A DNA stretch of 41,383 nt, taken from Betaproteobacteria bacterium (lineage in GTDB: Bacteria > Pseudomonadota > Gammaproteobacteria > Burkholderiales > SG8-39). Below are positions 16,620 to 25,063 of the stretch, piece by piece. The notes under the pieces were generated by a model. It had not been told where the DNA came from. It was given only the letters and a program-made list of their open reading frames with translations, and ran no database searches. Made by a program: the position numbers and the translations under genes. The stretch covers positions 1 through 41,383 of the forward strand of contig JACRAS010000201.1 of the NCBI GenBank assembly GCA_016234705.1. The letters are read 5' to 3'. Numbering within the stretch: position 1 is the stretch's first letter; the number at the start of each line of letters is the position of its first letter.

Positions 16620-17792
16620 TCAATGTCCATGCCGGTCGATCTTCTTCCAACCCAATTCGTCCATTCCCAGCAGATTTTTCTGGATATTGGCGGAGCCTTC
16701 TCCGGTGCGCATCAGCCGGGCGCAGGTAAAATAGCGGAATACCGGAAATTCCTTGGCGAAGCCGTAACCACCGTAAACCTCCAGGCATTTCTCGGTGACA
16801 TCCATCACCGCCTCGCCGGCGAAATACTTGGCGATGGAAGCTTCCCGTCCGAAGGGCAGTCCTTGGTCGGCCCTGGCCGCCGCCCGATAGATGAGCCAAC
16901 GCGACGCCTCGGTCTTGGCGAGCATGTCGGCGATGGTATGCTGAATAGCCTGGAATTCGCCGATCTTCTTGCCGAAGGCCACCCGCTCCTTGGCGTACTG
17001 CACCGCCATGTCGAGGCAGGCCTGCGCGATGCCCAGCCCCCGCGCCGGGACGCACACCCGGCCATATTGCAAGGTGCTCATGGCGGCTTTGAAGCCGTGG
17101 CCCTCGATTTCGCCCAACAAGCTGTCGGCGGGAATCTCCACGTCCTGGAAGGATAGCTCGGCGGTGGGGATGCAACTGGTGCCGATGTCGCAGGGAATCG
17201 GCCGGGCGCTGAAGCCCTTGAGCCCTTTCGTCTCCACCAGGAAAGCGGAAACCCCGGCATGCCCCCGATCCGGATCGGTCTTGGCGAACAGCAGAATCAA
17301 ATCGGCCACCGAACCCAAGGTGCTCCACATCTTGCTGCCATTGATGATGTAGTGATCCCCTTTGCGCAGCGCCCGAGTTTTCATGGCGGCTGCGTCCGAT
17401 CCTCCTCCCGGCTCGGTCAGCGCGAAGCAGCCGATATATTTAGCCGACACCAGTCCCGGCACGTACTTGCGTTTTTGCGCTTCGGTGCCCCAGCGGTAAA
17501 TGGCCATGGGGACATTCACCCCTTGATTGTTGAAGGGCATGCCACTCTCGATGGAGGCCCGCGTCATCTCCTCCATGATGAGCACCTGGGCCACGAACCC
17601 CAGCCCGGTGCCTCCGTACTCCTCCGGGAACAGGCAGCCGAACATGCCGGCCGCCGCCATCTTTTCGATGAGGTCCCGGTGAAACACTCCTTCGGCCTCC
17701 CGTTGCCGCCAATGGGGAGCGATTTCCTTGCGAGCGAAATCCAGCGCCATGTCGCGTGCCGCCGCCTGCTCCGCCGTCAATTCAAAATCCAC
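16620..17792 (-). CDS. Acyl-CoA dehydrogenase with C-terminal catalytic Glu
   Basis: This 390-residue acyl-CoA dehydrogenase is the only intact one here with the usual catalytic base in place, E365 in MRTGEGSANIQK. The motif ALTEPGGGSDAAAMKTRA and the segment VAFGKKIGEFQAIQH are intact. R245 in LQYGRVCVPARG, where the other copies have an Glu, recalls glutaryl-CoA- or cyclic-acyl-CoA-type dehydrogenases. This is a weak hint of a dicarboxylic or ring substrate. ATG 17792 starts the usual MDFELTAEQ. It precedes TRAP receptor 1 on the same strand and the pair is likely one transcript. Upstream lie a short orphan tail and repeat copy B, so its own promoter should be in 17,793-17,960. Confidence 0.92.
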   Translation of the reverse strand: MDFELTAEQAAARDMALDFARKEIAPHWRQREAEGVFHRDLIEKMAAAGMFGCLFPEEYGGTGLGFVAQVLIMEEMTRASIESGMPFNNQGVNVPMAIYRWGTEAQKRKYVPGLVSAKYIGCFALTEPGGGSDAAAMKTRALRKGDHYIINGSKMWSTLGSVADLILLFAKTDPDRGHAGVSAFLVETKGLKGFSARPIPCDIGTSCIPTAELSFQDVEIPADSLLGEIEGHGFKAAMSTLQYGRVCVPARGLGIAQACLDMAVQYAKERVAFGKKIGEFQAIQHTIADMLAKTEASRWLIYRAAARADQGLPFGREASIAKYFAGEAVMDVTEKCLEVYGGYGFAKEFPVFRYFTCARLMRTGEGSANIQKNLLGMDELGWKKIDRHGH

Positions 17793-17833
17793 TGTAGTTC
17801 CTTAAACCTGGGTTAATAGTCATTGGGGAGCCT

Positions 17834-17929
17834 TCAGCCTGCTTGCATAAGCCGATCGAGGCGCTCCTTTGCCTCGATGAATTCGTTCATCATATCGGCT
17901 GCACGGCACACCGTTATTTCCGAACAATT
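17834..17929 (-). other. Orphan 31-codon C-terminal-like fragment
   Basis: An open minus-strand frame ends with AADMMNEFIEAKERLDRLMQ followed by AG and a stop at 17834. It looks like a natural helical C-terminus. Upstream it meets an in-frame stop at 17930-17932 and then repeat copy B, so its gene is gone. I do not recognise the family. It could be a gene tail cut off by rearrangement or a chance frame. Confidence 0.25.
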
Positions 17930-17965
17930 CTACAATTTCCTCCGTGTAAAGCTCAGGCAGGCATC

Positions 17966-18033
17966 ACCTGACACCACCGATATGATCAGGAGTGTATCCC
18001 CCCGGCGCGCAAGGCAAGCGAAAGAAAGTTGAT
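17966..18033 (+). repeat. Left arm (copy B) of a long inverted repeat
   Basis: About 67 bases match the reverse complement of 34,914-34,980 at roughly 80 percent. A 29-base perfect core (18,005-18,033) includes GGCAAGCGAAAGAAAGTTG. The arm points into the bracketed region, towards dctQ 160 bases away. A short frame ending in RARQAKES is shared with the right arm with a one-codon length difference. The arm may be a terminal repeat, a recombination site or a shared promoter segment. Confidence 0.7.
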
Positions 18034-18193
18034 GTTGGTGACTATATTAGCAACGCAGAGTTCTCCTTTCTGTTATTATTTTCCCGCTCAAAATAAGGGC
18101 ATGGAAAGCCGGCCGGAAACCGACTCGAAAAAAGCAGCGGCCAGGTTCCCCTGATGAAGCTGTTCCAGTTCAATAAACGAGGAGAAACCGCTG

Positions 18194-18748
18194 ATGAAAG
18201 CCCTGAACCTGGCCCACCGGCTGATCTTGTTCTTGGAATCAATCTGGATAGCGGTGGCCTCGGTGGCCTTGTTCGCCGTCATGGTCATCGTCTTCTGCGA
18301 CGTCGGTATGCGTTACTTCTTCAATTCCCCCTTGGCCTGGTCCTATGATTTGATCTCCCTCTATCTGATGGTGGCCTTGTTCTTCCTGTCCCTGTCGAGC
18401 ACCCAGGCCAACAACCACCATGTGCGCGTGGACATCATCTTCCGTCACGTCGCCCCCCATGCCCGGCATGTCATGGAGTTGATCGGCTACATCCTCACCG
18501 CGGTGGTGATGATCGGCATCGTGTACCAGGGCAGCATCAAGTTCTGGGGCAATTTCCAAGCCGGGGATGTGGTGGCGGGGGCCATCCCCTGGCCCACCTG
18601 GGCTACGGTCGTGTTCATTCCCTTGGGGGTGGGATTGCTGTTGCTGCGCCTGGTGTTCGGGACGTTTTCCTTGGCCACGGCCTTGGCGACGCGCTCCACC
18701 ATCGCCGTGGGAATTACCGAAATAACCCACGACGAAGAGGATATCTGA
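18194..18748 (+). CDS. dctQ: TRAP transporter small permease, DctQ family
   Basis: This 184-residue membrane protein is the small TRAP permease subunit, which joins the large permease and helps dock the receptor. Four hydrophobic helices are visible, at about residues 10-35, 48-68, 90-112 and 130-155. Between the first two lies the family motif FCDVGMRYFFNSPLAWSYDL. The acidic C-terminus is cytoplasmic. GGAGA lies 9 bases upstream of ATG 18194. The large permease gene starts 1 base after its stop. The 160-base leader is AT-rich and carries repeat copy B. This is the only small permease in the window, against five receptors. Confidence 0.93.
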   Translation: MKALNLAHRLILFLESIWIAVASVALFAVMVIVFCDVGMRYFFNSPLAWSYDLISLYLMVALFFLSLSSTQANNHHVRVDIIFRHVAPHARHVMELIGYILTAVVMIGIVYQGSIKFWGNFQAGDVVAGAIPWPTWATVVFIPLGVGLLLLRLVFGTFSLATALATRSTIAVGITEITHDEEDI

Positions 18749-18749
18749 C

Positions 18750-20039
18750 ATGCTGGCCCTCTCCATTTTTCTGTTTATGCTGGCCATGTTGACCATCGGC
18801 GTGCCGGTGGGCTTCGCCCTGGCCATCTCCGGGGCCACCGGCCTTTATTTCCTCGGCGGCATCAACATGGTGCTCGGGGTCATGGACACCGCTCCTCTGT
18901 CCGCCGCCAGCACCTACGAATTGATCACCGTGCCCATGTTCCTGCTGATGGCGGAGTTCGTCATCATCAGCGGCGTGGCGGATGATCTATTCAAAGCCGC
19001 CTCCACCTGGGTCGGCCGCGTCCCTGGTGGCTTGGGCATCGCCACCGCCTTTGCCGGCGCCGGGTTCGGCGCCATCTCCGGCTCCAGCACCGCGGGGGCC
19101 GCCACATTGTCATCCACCACTATTCCCGCCATGCTCAAGGCCGGCTACGATCCCAAGCTGGCCTGCGGCGTGGTGGCCATTTCCGGCACCCTGGCGATGC
19201 TCATCCCGCCCAGCATCGCGCTGGTGCTGTTCGGCATCATCGCCGACGTCAGCATCGGCGAGTTGCTCATCGGCGGCGTCATCCCCGGCCTCATGGTCAC
19301 GCTGGCCATCAGCCTCACCGTGCTCTATTTGGTCTGGCGGGATCCGAACCGCGCCCCGCCCGGGCAAAGGTACACCTTCAAGGAAAAATTCATCTCGCTG
19401 AAAGTGGTATGGCCCATGTTGGTGCTGTTCATGGCGGTGACCGGGATCATTTACCTCGGCGTGGCCACCCCTACCGAGGCGGCGAGCATCGGGGCGTTTG
19501 GCGCCTACCTGATCGCGCTGTTCAAGGGCAAGGCCAACTTCTCCGCGACCCGCCAAGCCCTGATGCGGGCCGCCCAAACCACTTGCATGATCATCATGAT
19601 CATTCTGGGGGCCCATTTCTTCGGTTACTTTCTCACCGTGACCCAGACCACCCAGCAAATCGTCGCCACCATCGGCGGCTGGCCGGTGGACCGCTGGGTC
19701 ATCATGGCCATGATCATTCTGATCTACCTGATCCTGGGGTGCTTCATGGATCAGGTGGCGATTCTGATCCTCACCATCCCGATAATGCTGCCGGTGATCA
19801 AAGCCCTGGGCTTCGACCCGGTCTGGTTCGGCGTGATGGTGGTGGTCCTCGCCGAAGTGGGCATGGTCACTCCGCCGGTGGGGCTGAACGTTTTTGTGGT
19901 CTCCCGCTACACCGGCCGGCCTCTGGATGAGGTTTTTCGAGGCGTGGGTCCTCACGTGGTAGCCCACCTTATCGTCATCGCTTTGTTTTGCATATTCCCG
20001 CAACTGATACTCTGGCTGCCTCGGACCATGCGGGCCTAA
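18750..20039 (+). CDS. dctM: TRAP transporter large permease, DctM family
   Basis: This 429-residue protein is the ion-coupled TRAP transport channel of the inner membrane. It is almost entirely hydrophobic with about 12 helices. Family marks are PVGFALAISGATGLYFLGG at the N-terminus, AGAGFGAISGSSTAGAATLS, ISGTLAMLIPPSIALVLFG and GMVTPPVGLNVFVVS. It is full length, with its start 1 base after dctQ. An ACAD gene and a CaiB gene follow on the same strand, so import, CoA transfer and the first oxidation step appear to be transcribed together. Substrate identity is set by the receptors and cannot be read here. Confidence 0.95.
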   Translation: MLALSIFLFMLAMLTIGVPVGFALAISGATGLYFLGGINMVLGVMDTAPLSAASTYELITVPMFLLMAEFVIISGVADDLFKAASTWVGRVPGGLGIATAFAGAGFGAISGSSTAGAATLSSTTIPAMLKAGYDPKLACGVVAISGTLAMLIPPSIALVLFGIIADVSIGELLIGGVIPGLMVTLAISLTVLYLVWRDPNRAPPGQRYTFKEKFISLKVVWPMLVLFMAVTGIIYLGVATPTEAASIGAFGAYLIALFKGKANFSATRQALMRAAQTTCMIIMIILGAHFFGYFLTVTQTTQQIVATIGGWPVDRWVIMAMIILIYLILGCFMDQVAILILTIPIMLPVIKALGFDPVWFGVMVVVLAEVGMVTPPVGLNVFVVSRYTGRPLDEVFRGVGPHVVAHLIVIALFCIFPQLILWLPRTMRA

Positions 20040-20056
20040 GCGTTCGGGATTCGGCC

Positions 20057-21208
20057 GTGCAGGACTGGAACGCGCTGGACGATGAGGCCTTTCGCGGTGA
20101 AGTGCGGCGTTTTTTCCGGGAGCACCATCCGCAATCCTTGCGCTACGCTTCCCGCAGGCCGCGTTGGCGGGAAGTGCAGGACTGGTGGGCGACCCTCTAC
20201 CGGCACGGTTGGATCGCGCCGGCCTGGCCGCGTGAGCACGGCGGCATGGGCCTGTCCCCCGCCAAATTGCTCATCTTCATCGACGAGCAGGAAAGCTACG
20301 GCGCGGCCCGCACCCCGGACCAGGGCATCATCAACCTGGGGCCCCTGCTCATCCGCTACGGCACCCCGGAACAGCAACGGAAATACCTTCCTCCGACCCT
20401 GTCCGGCGAATACCTGTGGTGCCAAGGTTATTCGGAGCCCAACGCCGGCTCCGACCTCGCCAGCCTGCGCACCGAAGCCGTGCTGGACGGGGACGAATAC
20501 GTCATCAACGGGTCGAAAATCTGGACCACCATGGCCCACGACGCCACCCACATCTTTCTGCTGGCGCGCACCGACAAGCAGGCCAAGAAGCAAGCAGGCA
20601 TCAGCTTCCTGATGATGGACATGCGCTCCCCCGGCATCACCGTGCGGCCCATCCGCAACATCGCCGGGCACGAGGAATTTTGCCAAGTCTTCTTCGACAA
20701 CGCCCGCACCCACCGCGGCAACCTAGTGGGAGAACCGAATCGGGGCTGGACCCTGGCCAAGGCGCTGCTGGGCTTCGAGCGCATTTTCATCGGCAGCCCC
20801 AAATACTGCCGATTCACCCTGGCCCAACTCGCCGCCCTGGCGGCCGAACGCGGACTGATGGACGACCCGCTATTCCTCGACCGCCTTGTACAACTGCGCC
20901 TGGACGCGGAGGATCTGGCCTCCGCCTTCGCCCGCTTCGCCGAAGTCATGCGCAACGGCAGCGAAACTCTGGGACCGGAAGTCTCCATGCTGAAAATTTG
21001 GGCTTCCGAAACTTTTCAGCGCATCACCGAATTCACCCTGGAAACCCTGGGGGACGCAGGCGCCATCGCCACCGGCATTGTTTGCAAGGATCGCACCGTC
21101 GACGCGGTGAACACTTTTTACTATGCCCGCCCCGCCACCTTCTACGGCGGCAGCAACGAGATTCAGCGCAACATCCTGGCCAAGCACGTTTTGCGGCTGC
21201 CCGAATAG
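20057..21208 (+). CDS. Acyl-CoA dehydrogenase
   Basis: This is an acyl-CoA dehydrogenase of the branch with a GIINLGPLLIRYGTPEQQRK segment, often seen in pimeloyl-CoA and steroid or terpenoid acid pathways. GYSEPNAGSDLASL is the FAD/substrate loop. The C-terminal motif reads TFYGGSNEIQRN with Gly at the common catalytic position. E241 in LGFERIFIG is the likely base. GTG 20057 gives 383 residues and is chosen because the family starts here; there is no ATG in frame and no clear ribosome site. TTG 19988 would overlap dctM by about 50 bases. The gene is probably co-transcribed, and perhaps translationally coupled, with dctM. Confidence 0.88.
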   Translation: MQDWNALDDEAFRGEVRRFFREHHPQSLRYASRRPRWREVQDWWATLYRHGWIAPAWPREHGGMGLSPAKLLIFIDEQESYGAARTPDQGIINLGPLLIRYGTPEQQRKYLPPTLSGEYLWCQGYSEPNAGSDLASLRTEAVLDGDEYVINGSKIWTTMAHDATHIFLLARTDKQAKKQAGISFLMMDMRSPGITVRPIRNIAGHEEFCQVFFDNARTHRGNLVGEPNRGWTLAKALLGFERIFIGSPKYCRFTLAQLAALAAERGLMDDPLFLDRLVQLRLDAEDLASAFARFAEVMRNGSETLGPEVSMLKIWASETFQRITEFTLETLGDAGAIATGIVCKDRTVDAVNTFYYARPATFYGGSNEIQRNILAKHVLRLPE

Positions 21209-21276
21209 CCACAAATAATCATTTTTATCCGGGCCGCCGAGCTGCGCCGCGCGGACCCATCGGGAACCGTACATTC

Positions 21277-22503
21277 ATGGCAAAAACCCTGCTCCCCGGC
21301 ATCCGCGTCATCGACATCACCCGCATCCTGGCGGGCCCCTTGGCCTGCCAGACGCTGGCGGATTACGGCGCGGAAGTCATCAAAATCGAACGGCCCGGAA
21401 GCGGCGACGACACGCGCACCATGGGCGGCCCCTATCTGAAGAATCGGGATGGGAAAGAGACCAGCGAGTCGGTCACCTATCTGGCTTTCAACCGCAATAA
21501 AAAATCCGTCACACTCGATATTTCCAAACCCGAGGGACAGGATATCGTGCGGAAGCTGGTCGTCCAATCCGACGTGCTGGTGGAAAACTACAAGCTGGGC
21601 GTGCTGGCCCGCTACGGCCTGGCTTATGAAGATCTCAGAAAGATCAACCCGCGGCTGGTGTACTGCTCTATCACCGGCTTCGGCCAGGACGGTCCCTACC
21701 GCCACCGGGCCGGCTACGACCCGATCTTTCAGGCCATGGGCGGCTTGATGAGCGTCACCGGCGAACGAGACGGTCGCCCCGGCGGCGGTCCGATGCGGGT
21801 GGGGTTGCCCGTCGTCGATCTCATGACCGGCATGCACGCCGCGTCGGCGATTTTGGCGGCGCTTTACCACCGCGACCGCGTTTCCGGAACAGGCCAATAC
21901 ATCGACGCCGCCTTGCTGGACGTGGAAATCGCCATGCTGTCCCACCTCCACCTCAACTACCTGGTGAGCGGCAAAATCCCGCAGCGCTGGGGCAACGACA
22001 ACCCCACTTTAGTCCCCTACCAGGTATTGTCGTGCAAGGGGGGTAGAATCATGGTTTCGGTGGGAAACGAGAGCCAATTCGCCAATTTCTGCAAGGTGCT
22101 CGGCAAACCCGAACTGGCCGAGGACGAACGCTTCAGTAAGAACGTCAAGCGCCTGGAAAACCGGGACCTGCTGGTATCGATTCTGGAAGATTTGCTCAGT
22201 CGCGAGGACGGAGCTTATTGGAGCAACGCCCTGGAAAACGTCGGGGTGGGCTGCGGCCCCATCAACGATCTGGCCCAGGCGCTGGCTGATCCCCAGGTCC
22301 GGTATCGCCGGATGCAAATGGAAGTGCCCCATCCGCTGTCCGGAACCACGCCCTTGATCGCCAACCCCATGCGATTCTCGGATGCCACGATAGACCACCA
22401 AGCCCCCCCGACCCTGGGCCAGCATAACCGGGAAATCCTGCAAGGCCTATTGGGGTTGAGCAACCGGGATATGGCCGATCTCGCCGCTCGCGGAATTATT
22501 TGA
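21277..22503 (+). CDS. Family III CoA-transferase (CaiB/BaiF)
   Basis: This 408-residue transferase would activate the imported acid with CoA from a donor such as succinyl-CoA or acetyl-CoA. It shows VIDITRILAGPLACQTLADY, NRNKKSVTLDI and CSITGFGQDGPYRHRAGYDP, with the catalytic Asp at D181 (GLPVVDLMTGM). Compared with its neighbours it has an insertion near residue 50 (GGPYLKNRDGKETSESV), as in succinyl-CoA-dependent members. It follows the ACAD gene by 68 bases on the same strand and is the last gene of the dctQM operon. It converges on another CaiB gene (22585). Confidence 0.92.
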   Translation: MAKTLLPGIRVIDITRILAGPLACQTLADYGAEVIKIERPGSGDDTRTMGGPYLKNRDGKETSESVTYLAFNRNKKSVTLDISKPEGQDIVRKLVVQSDVLVENYKLGVLARYGLAYEDLRKINPRLVYCSITGFGQDGPYRHRAGYDPIFQAMGGLMSVTGERDGRPGGGPMRVGLPVVDLMTGMHAASAILAALYHRDRVSGTGQYIDAALLDVEIAMLSHLHLNYLVSGKIPQRWGNDNPTLVPYQVLSCKGGRIMVSVGNESQFANFCKVLGKPELAEDERFSKNVKRLENRDLLVSILEDLLSREDGAYWSNALENVGVGCGPINDLAQALADPQVRYRRMQMEVPHPLSGTTPLIANPMRFSDATIDHQAPPTLGQHNREILQGLLGLSNRDMADLAARGII

Positions 22504-22584
22504 GAAGTCCCCCAGCACGCTCATCCATCGTCACTGAAACTCCAGGACGATTGGAACCTAAGCGGATAGGCAAGACCGGGAGAG

Positions 22585-23781
22585 TCAAACGGAAACCGCC
22601 GCCCCTTCGGCGATCAGGACACTGATGTCAGCTTCGGTGTAACCCGCTTCGCGCAGGATCGCCACGGTGTGCTCCCCCAGACGCGGGGCAGGCAAGCGGT
22701 GATCCTCCGGAACCGATGCGGACCAGCGGCTGGGAACCGACATGGTCGTCACGGAGCCTTCGGTGGGATGCTCCACCTTGCCGAAGAACCCCACGGCGTT
22801 GAGATGGGGATCGGCCAGCAGGCTGTCGAGAGTGTGCATGGCCATGGCGGGAATATCCTGCTCGTGGAGTATTCGCAGCCACTCCCCGGTGGTCCTCGTA
22901 GCGAGGGTTTCCTCAAGGAACTGATACAGTTCCCCGGTATGGCGGGTGCGGCTCGCCAGGTCCTTAAAGCGGGGATCGGTTTTCAGTTCGGGCTGCCCCA
23001 CCCTGTCGAAAAAACGCTGCCACTGGAGATCGGTCACGATCAAAATGCACAGATAGCCGTCTTCCGTTGCATAGGGCCGGCGGTTGGGGGCGATCTGCCG
23101 CACGTAGCCCGCCTCGCCCAAGGGCGGTTCGAAGGTCCGGCCATAAAAGTGATGGGTGAGTATGGTATGGACCATAGTCTCGAACATGGGGACTTCCACC
23201 GACTGACCTTCTCCAGTGCGCTCTCGGTGATACAGGGCGGCGGTCACGCAATGCACCGCGCTCATCCCCACCAGATGATCCGCCAAAGCGAAAGGCGCGT
23301 AGCCGGGCTTTCCGGTCATGCGGGAGATGAGGTAGGAAATTCCCGACATCCCCTGAATCAAATCGTCGTAAGCCGGCTTGGCGGCATAGGGACCCAACTG
23401 ACCGAAACCATAGGCGCCGCAGTAGATAATGCGGGGGTTCACTACCCGCACCTCCTCGTAACTCAGGCCGAGACCGGCCATGGTCTTGGGCCGCAAGTTG
23501 TACATGAACACGTCGGCGCCTTCGGCCAGTTTGAGCAGCGCCTGCCGACCGGCCGGCTTTTTGAGGTCCAGCACAATGCTGCGTTTGTTGCGGTTCAGAG
23601 CCAGATACAAAGAACACATATCGGGATGGCGGCCCAGCCCGATGGATCGGGTAATATCACCGTCCTTGGATTCCACCTTGACCACGTCGGCTCCCAGGTC
23701 CGCCAGCACCTGGGTGGCCAGCGGCCCCATGAGCACCGCGCTCATGTCCAACACGCGCACGCCAGCAAGCGGTCCGGCCAT
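22585..23781 (-). CDS. Family III CoA-transferase (CaiB/BaiF)
   Basis: This 398-residue transferase has its catalytic Asp at D168 (ALADHLVGMSA) and the usual VLDMSAVLMGPLATQVLADL and NRNKRSIVLDL segments. Its closest relative in the window is the gene at 35190: both share RTTGEWL/M, IPAM-MHTLDSLL-DPHL and a C-terminal RLGEHSVAIL-like end. GGAGGAG lies 8 bases before ATG 23781. TRAP receptor 2 lies upstream on the same strand, 171 bases away and separated by a terminator. The transferase therefore probably has its own promoter as well as any read-through. Confidence 0.92.
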   Translation of the reverse strand: MAGPLAGVRVLDMSAVLMGPLATQVLADLGADVVKVESKDGDITRSIGLGRHPDMCSLYLALNRNKRSIVLDLKKPAGRQALLKLAEGADVFMYNLRPKTMAGLGLSYEEVRVVNPRIIYCGAYGFGQLGPYAAKPAYDDLIQGMSGISYLISRMTGKPGYAPFALADHLVGMSAVHCVTAALYHRERTGEGQSVEVPMFETMVHTILTHHFYGRTFEPPLGEAGYVRQIAPNRRPYATEDGYLCILIVTDLQWQRFFDRVGQPELKTDPRFKDLASRTRHTGELYQFLEETLATRTTGEWLRILHEQDIPAMAMHTLDSLLADPHLNAVGFFGKVEHPTEGSVTTMSVPSRWSASVPEDHRLPAPRLGEHTVAILREAGYTEADISVLIAEGAAVSV

Positions 23782-23900
23782 GGGTCAACTCCTCCAAAAT
23801 TATGCTTGTCTAAGAAAATCCGAATAAGCAGCGCGGCGATGCGTTGCTGCATTGCATGGCGCTCGCTTACTGATTCTGATCTTCTTGAATCATCGCTTGC

Positions 23901-23939
23901 GGAAAAAACCGGAGCAGGGTCGGGAGCACATCCCGACCC
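23901..23939 (-). terminator. Intrinsic terminator after TRAP receptor 2
   Basis: On the minus strand, the stem GGGTCGGGA/TCCCGACCC (23,917-23,925 with 23,931-23,939) has a five-base loop. After TGCTCCGG it is followed by six Ts (plus-strand A run at 23,903-23,908). It begins 14 bases past the stop of the receptor gene and is the clearest terminator in the window. Confidence 0.7.
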
Positions 23940-23952
23940 CGAAGCTTGCAAC

Positions 23953-24972
23953 TCAGCGGCCGGTCTTCAAGGCATCCTGGAAAGCCTTCAGCACTTCGCT
24001 GCCGGGCTTGCCGCGCTTGTCCAAGCCCTCGGCCCATTCTTTGCCTATGGAGGCCATGACGGCATCGATGTCCTTCCTGTCCGACGCAGGCAGTTGCACC
24101 AGGGCGACTCCCGACTGCTTGGCCTTTTCGATCTGGCCTTCGAGATCCTTGTCGATGAGGGTGCAGGTCCGGGTGACAGTGGCTTCGCTGACCTCCGCCA
24201 TGGCTTTTTGAACACTCGCGGGCAATTGCTTGTACTTGGCCTCGTTGATGACGTAGGTGGCGGCAAAACTGCCGAAACTCTCGCCCACGGTCGCGTATTT
24301 CACCAGCGTATGGATGTTGTAGGGGAACAGGCTGGCCCAAGGGAACAGCACGCCGTCGATAGTGCCCCGCGACAAGGATTCATACACCTCGGGGGTGGCC
24401 ATCTTGATGGGCACGGCTTTCAGCTTGCGCACCGCCAGTTCCTTGGCGCCGCCGGCGGTATAAAGCTTCATGCCCTCGAAATTCTTTATCGATTCGAACT
24501 TTCCCTTGGTGTAGATCTGGTAGGGGGGCAGCACCACCGCGAAAATCGCCCGTACTCCGTTGGGTTGGAATTCCTTCTGGGCCAGGATGCCGTCCCTCAC
24601 CAATTTCCAGTAAGGCAAGCCGCCGGCGCACGAGCCGGAAAACCCTCCCGGCAATTCCGCCACCGCCGACAAAGGCATCTTGTCGGAAACAAAAGCCGGC
24701 GCCACATAAGCGATATCCGTCACTCCGGATTGGGTCAACGCCAGAAAATCCTTGGCCTTGCCCAACTGTTCGGAAGGGTAGTACTCGAAGGTGATGGCGC
24801 CGCCGGTGGCCTTGGTGACGCTGTCCATCCAGAACTTGGTGGCGTAGTCAACAATGTAGTGATTGGCCGGAAACGAGTCCGCCACCCGCAGGACGATTTT
24901 CTTGTCCTGGGACGACGCAGAGCCGGCCAGGGTACACAAGAAAACAGCAAACAATGTACGCAATGCTCCCAT
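23953..24972 (-). CDS. TRAP transporter substrate-binding protein, DctP family (receptor 2)
   Basis: This 339-residue TRAP receptor has a Sec signal peptide (LFAVFLCTLAGSASS before QDKK) and family segments FEYYPSEQLGKAKDFL, SGVTDIAYVAPAFVSDKMPL and SLSRGTIDGVLFP. The Arg that usually binds the ligand carboxylate is Tyr171 here (GMKLYTAGG), while the Arg of AVRKLKAVP is retained. AGGAGAG lies 6 bases upstream of ATG 24972. It diverges from the ACAD at 25064 across a 91-base spacer that must hold both promoters. A terminator follows. It has no permease of its own. Confidence 0.9.
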   Translation of the reverse strand: MGALRTLFAVFLCTLAGSASSQDKKIVLRVADSFPANHYIVDYATKFWMDSVTKATGGAITFEYYPSEQLGKAKDFLALTQSGVTDIAYVAPAFVSDKMPLSAVAELPGGFSGSCAGGLPYWKLVRDGILAQKEFQPNGVRAIFAVVLPPYQIYTKGKFESIKNFEGMKLYTAGGAKELAVRKLKAVPIKMATPEVYESLSRGTIDGVLFPWASLFPYNIHTLVKYATVGESFGSFAATYVINEAKYKQLPASVQKAMAEVSEATVTRTCTLIDKDLEGQIEKAKQSGVALVQLPASDRKDIDAVMASIGKEWAEGLDKRGKPGSEVLKAFQDALKTGR

Positions 24973-25063
24973 GGGTGCTCTCCTCTGTGACGTGGTGAAA
25001 ACGACAGCTTATAATGCACCGGATTGTACCCCCATCCGGACAAATTTTTCGAGGAGAGCCTCA

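Noticed and set aside
20057-21208. TTG 19988 as the start of the ACAD
   Set aside because: It would run about 50 bases into the dctM coding region and add residues not typical for the family; GTG 20057 is preferred, though without a strong ribosome site.
22669-24990. Long open frame on the plus strand across a CaiB and a TRAP receptor gene
   Set aside because: It is antisense to two clear genes with ribosome sites and intact family motifs. Its translation is low-complexity and matches no family; GC-rich DNA gives such frames.
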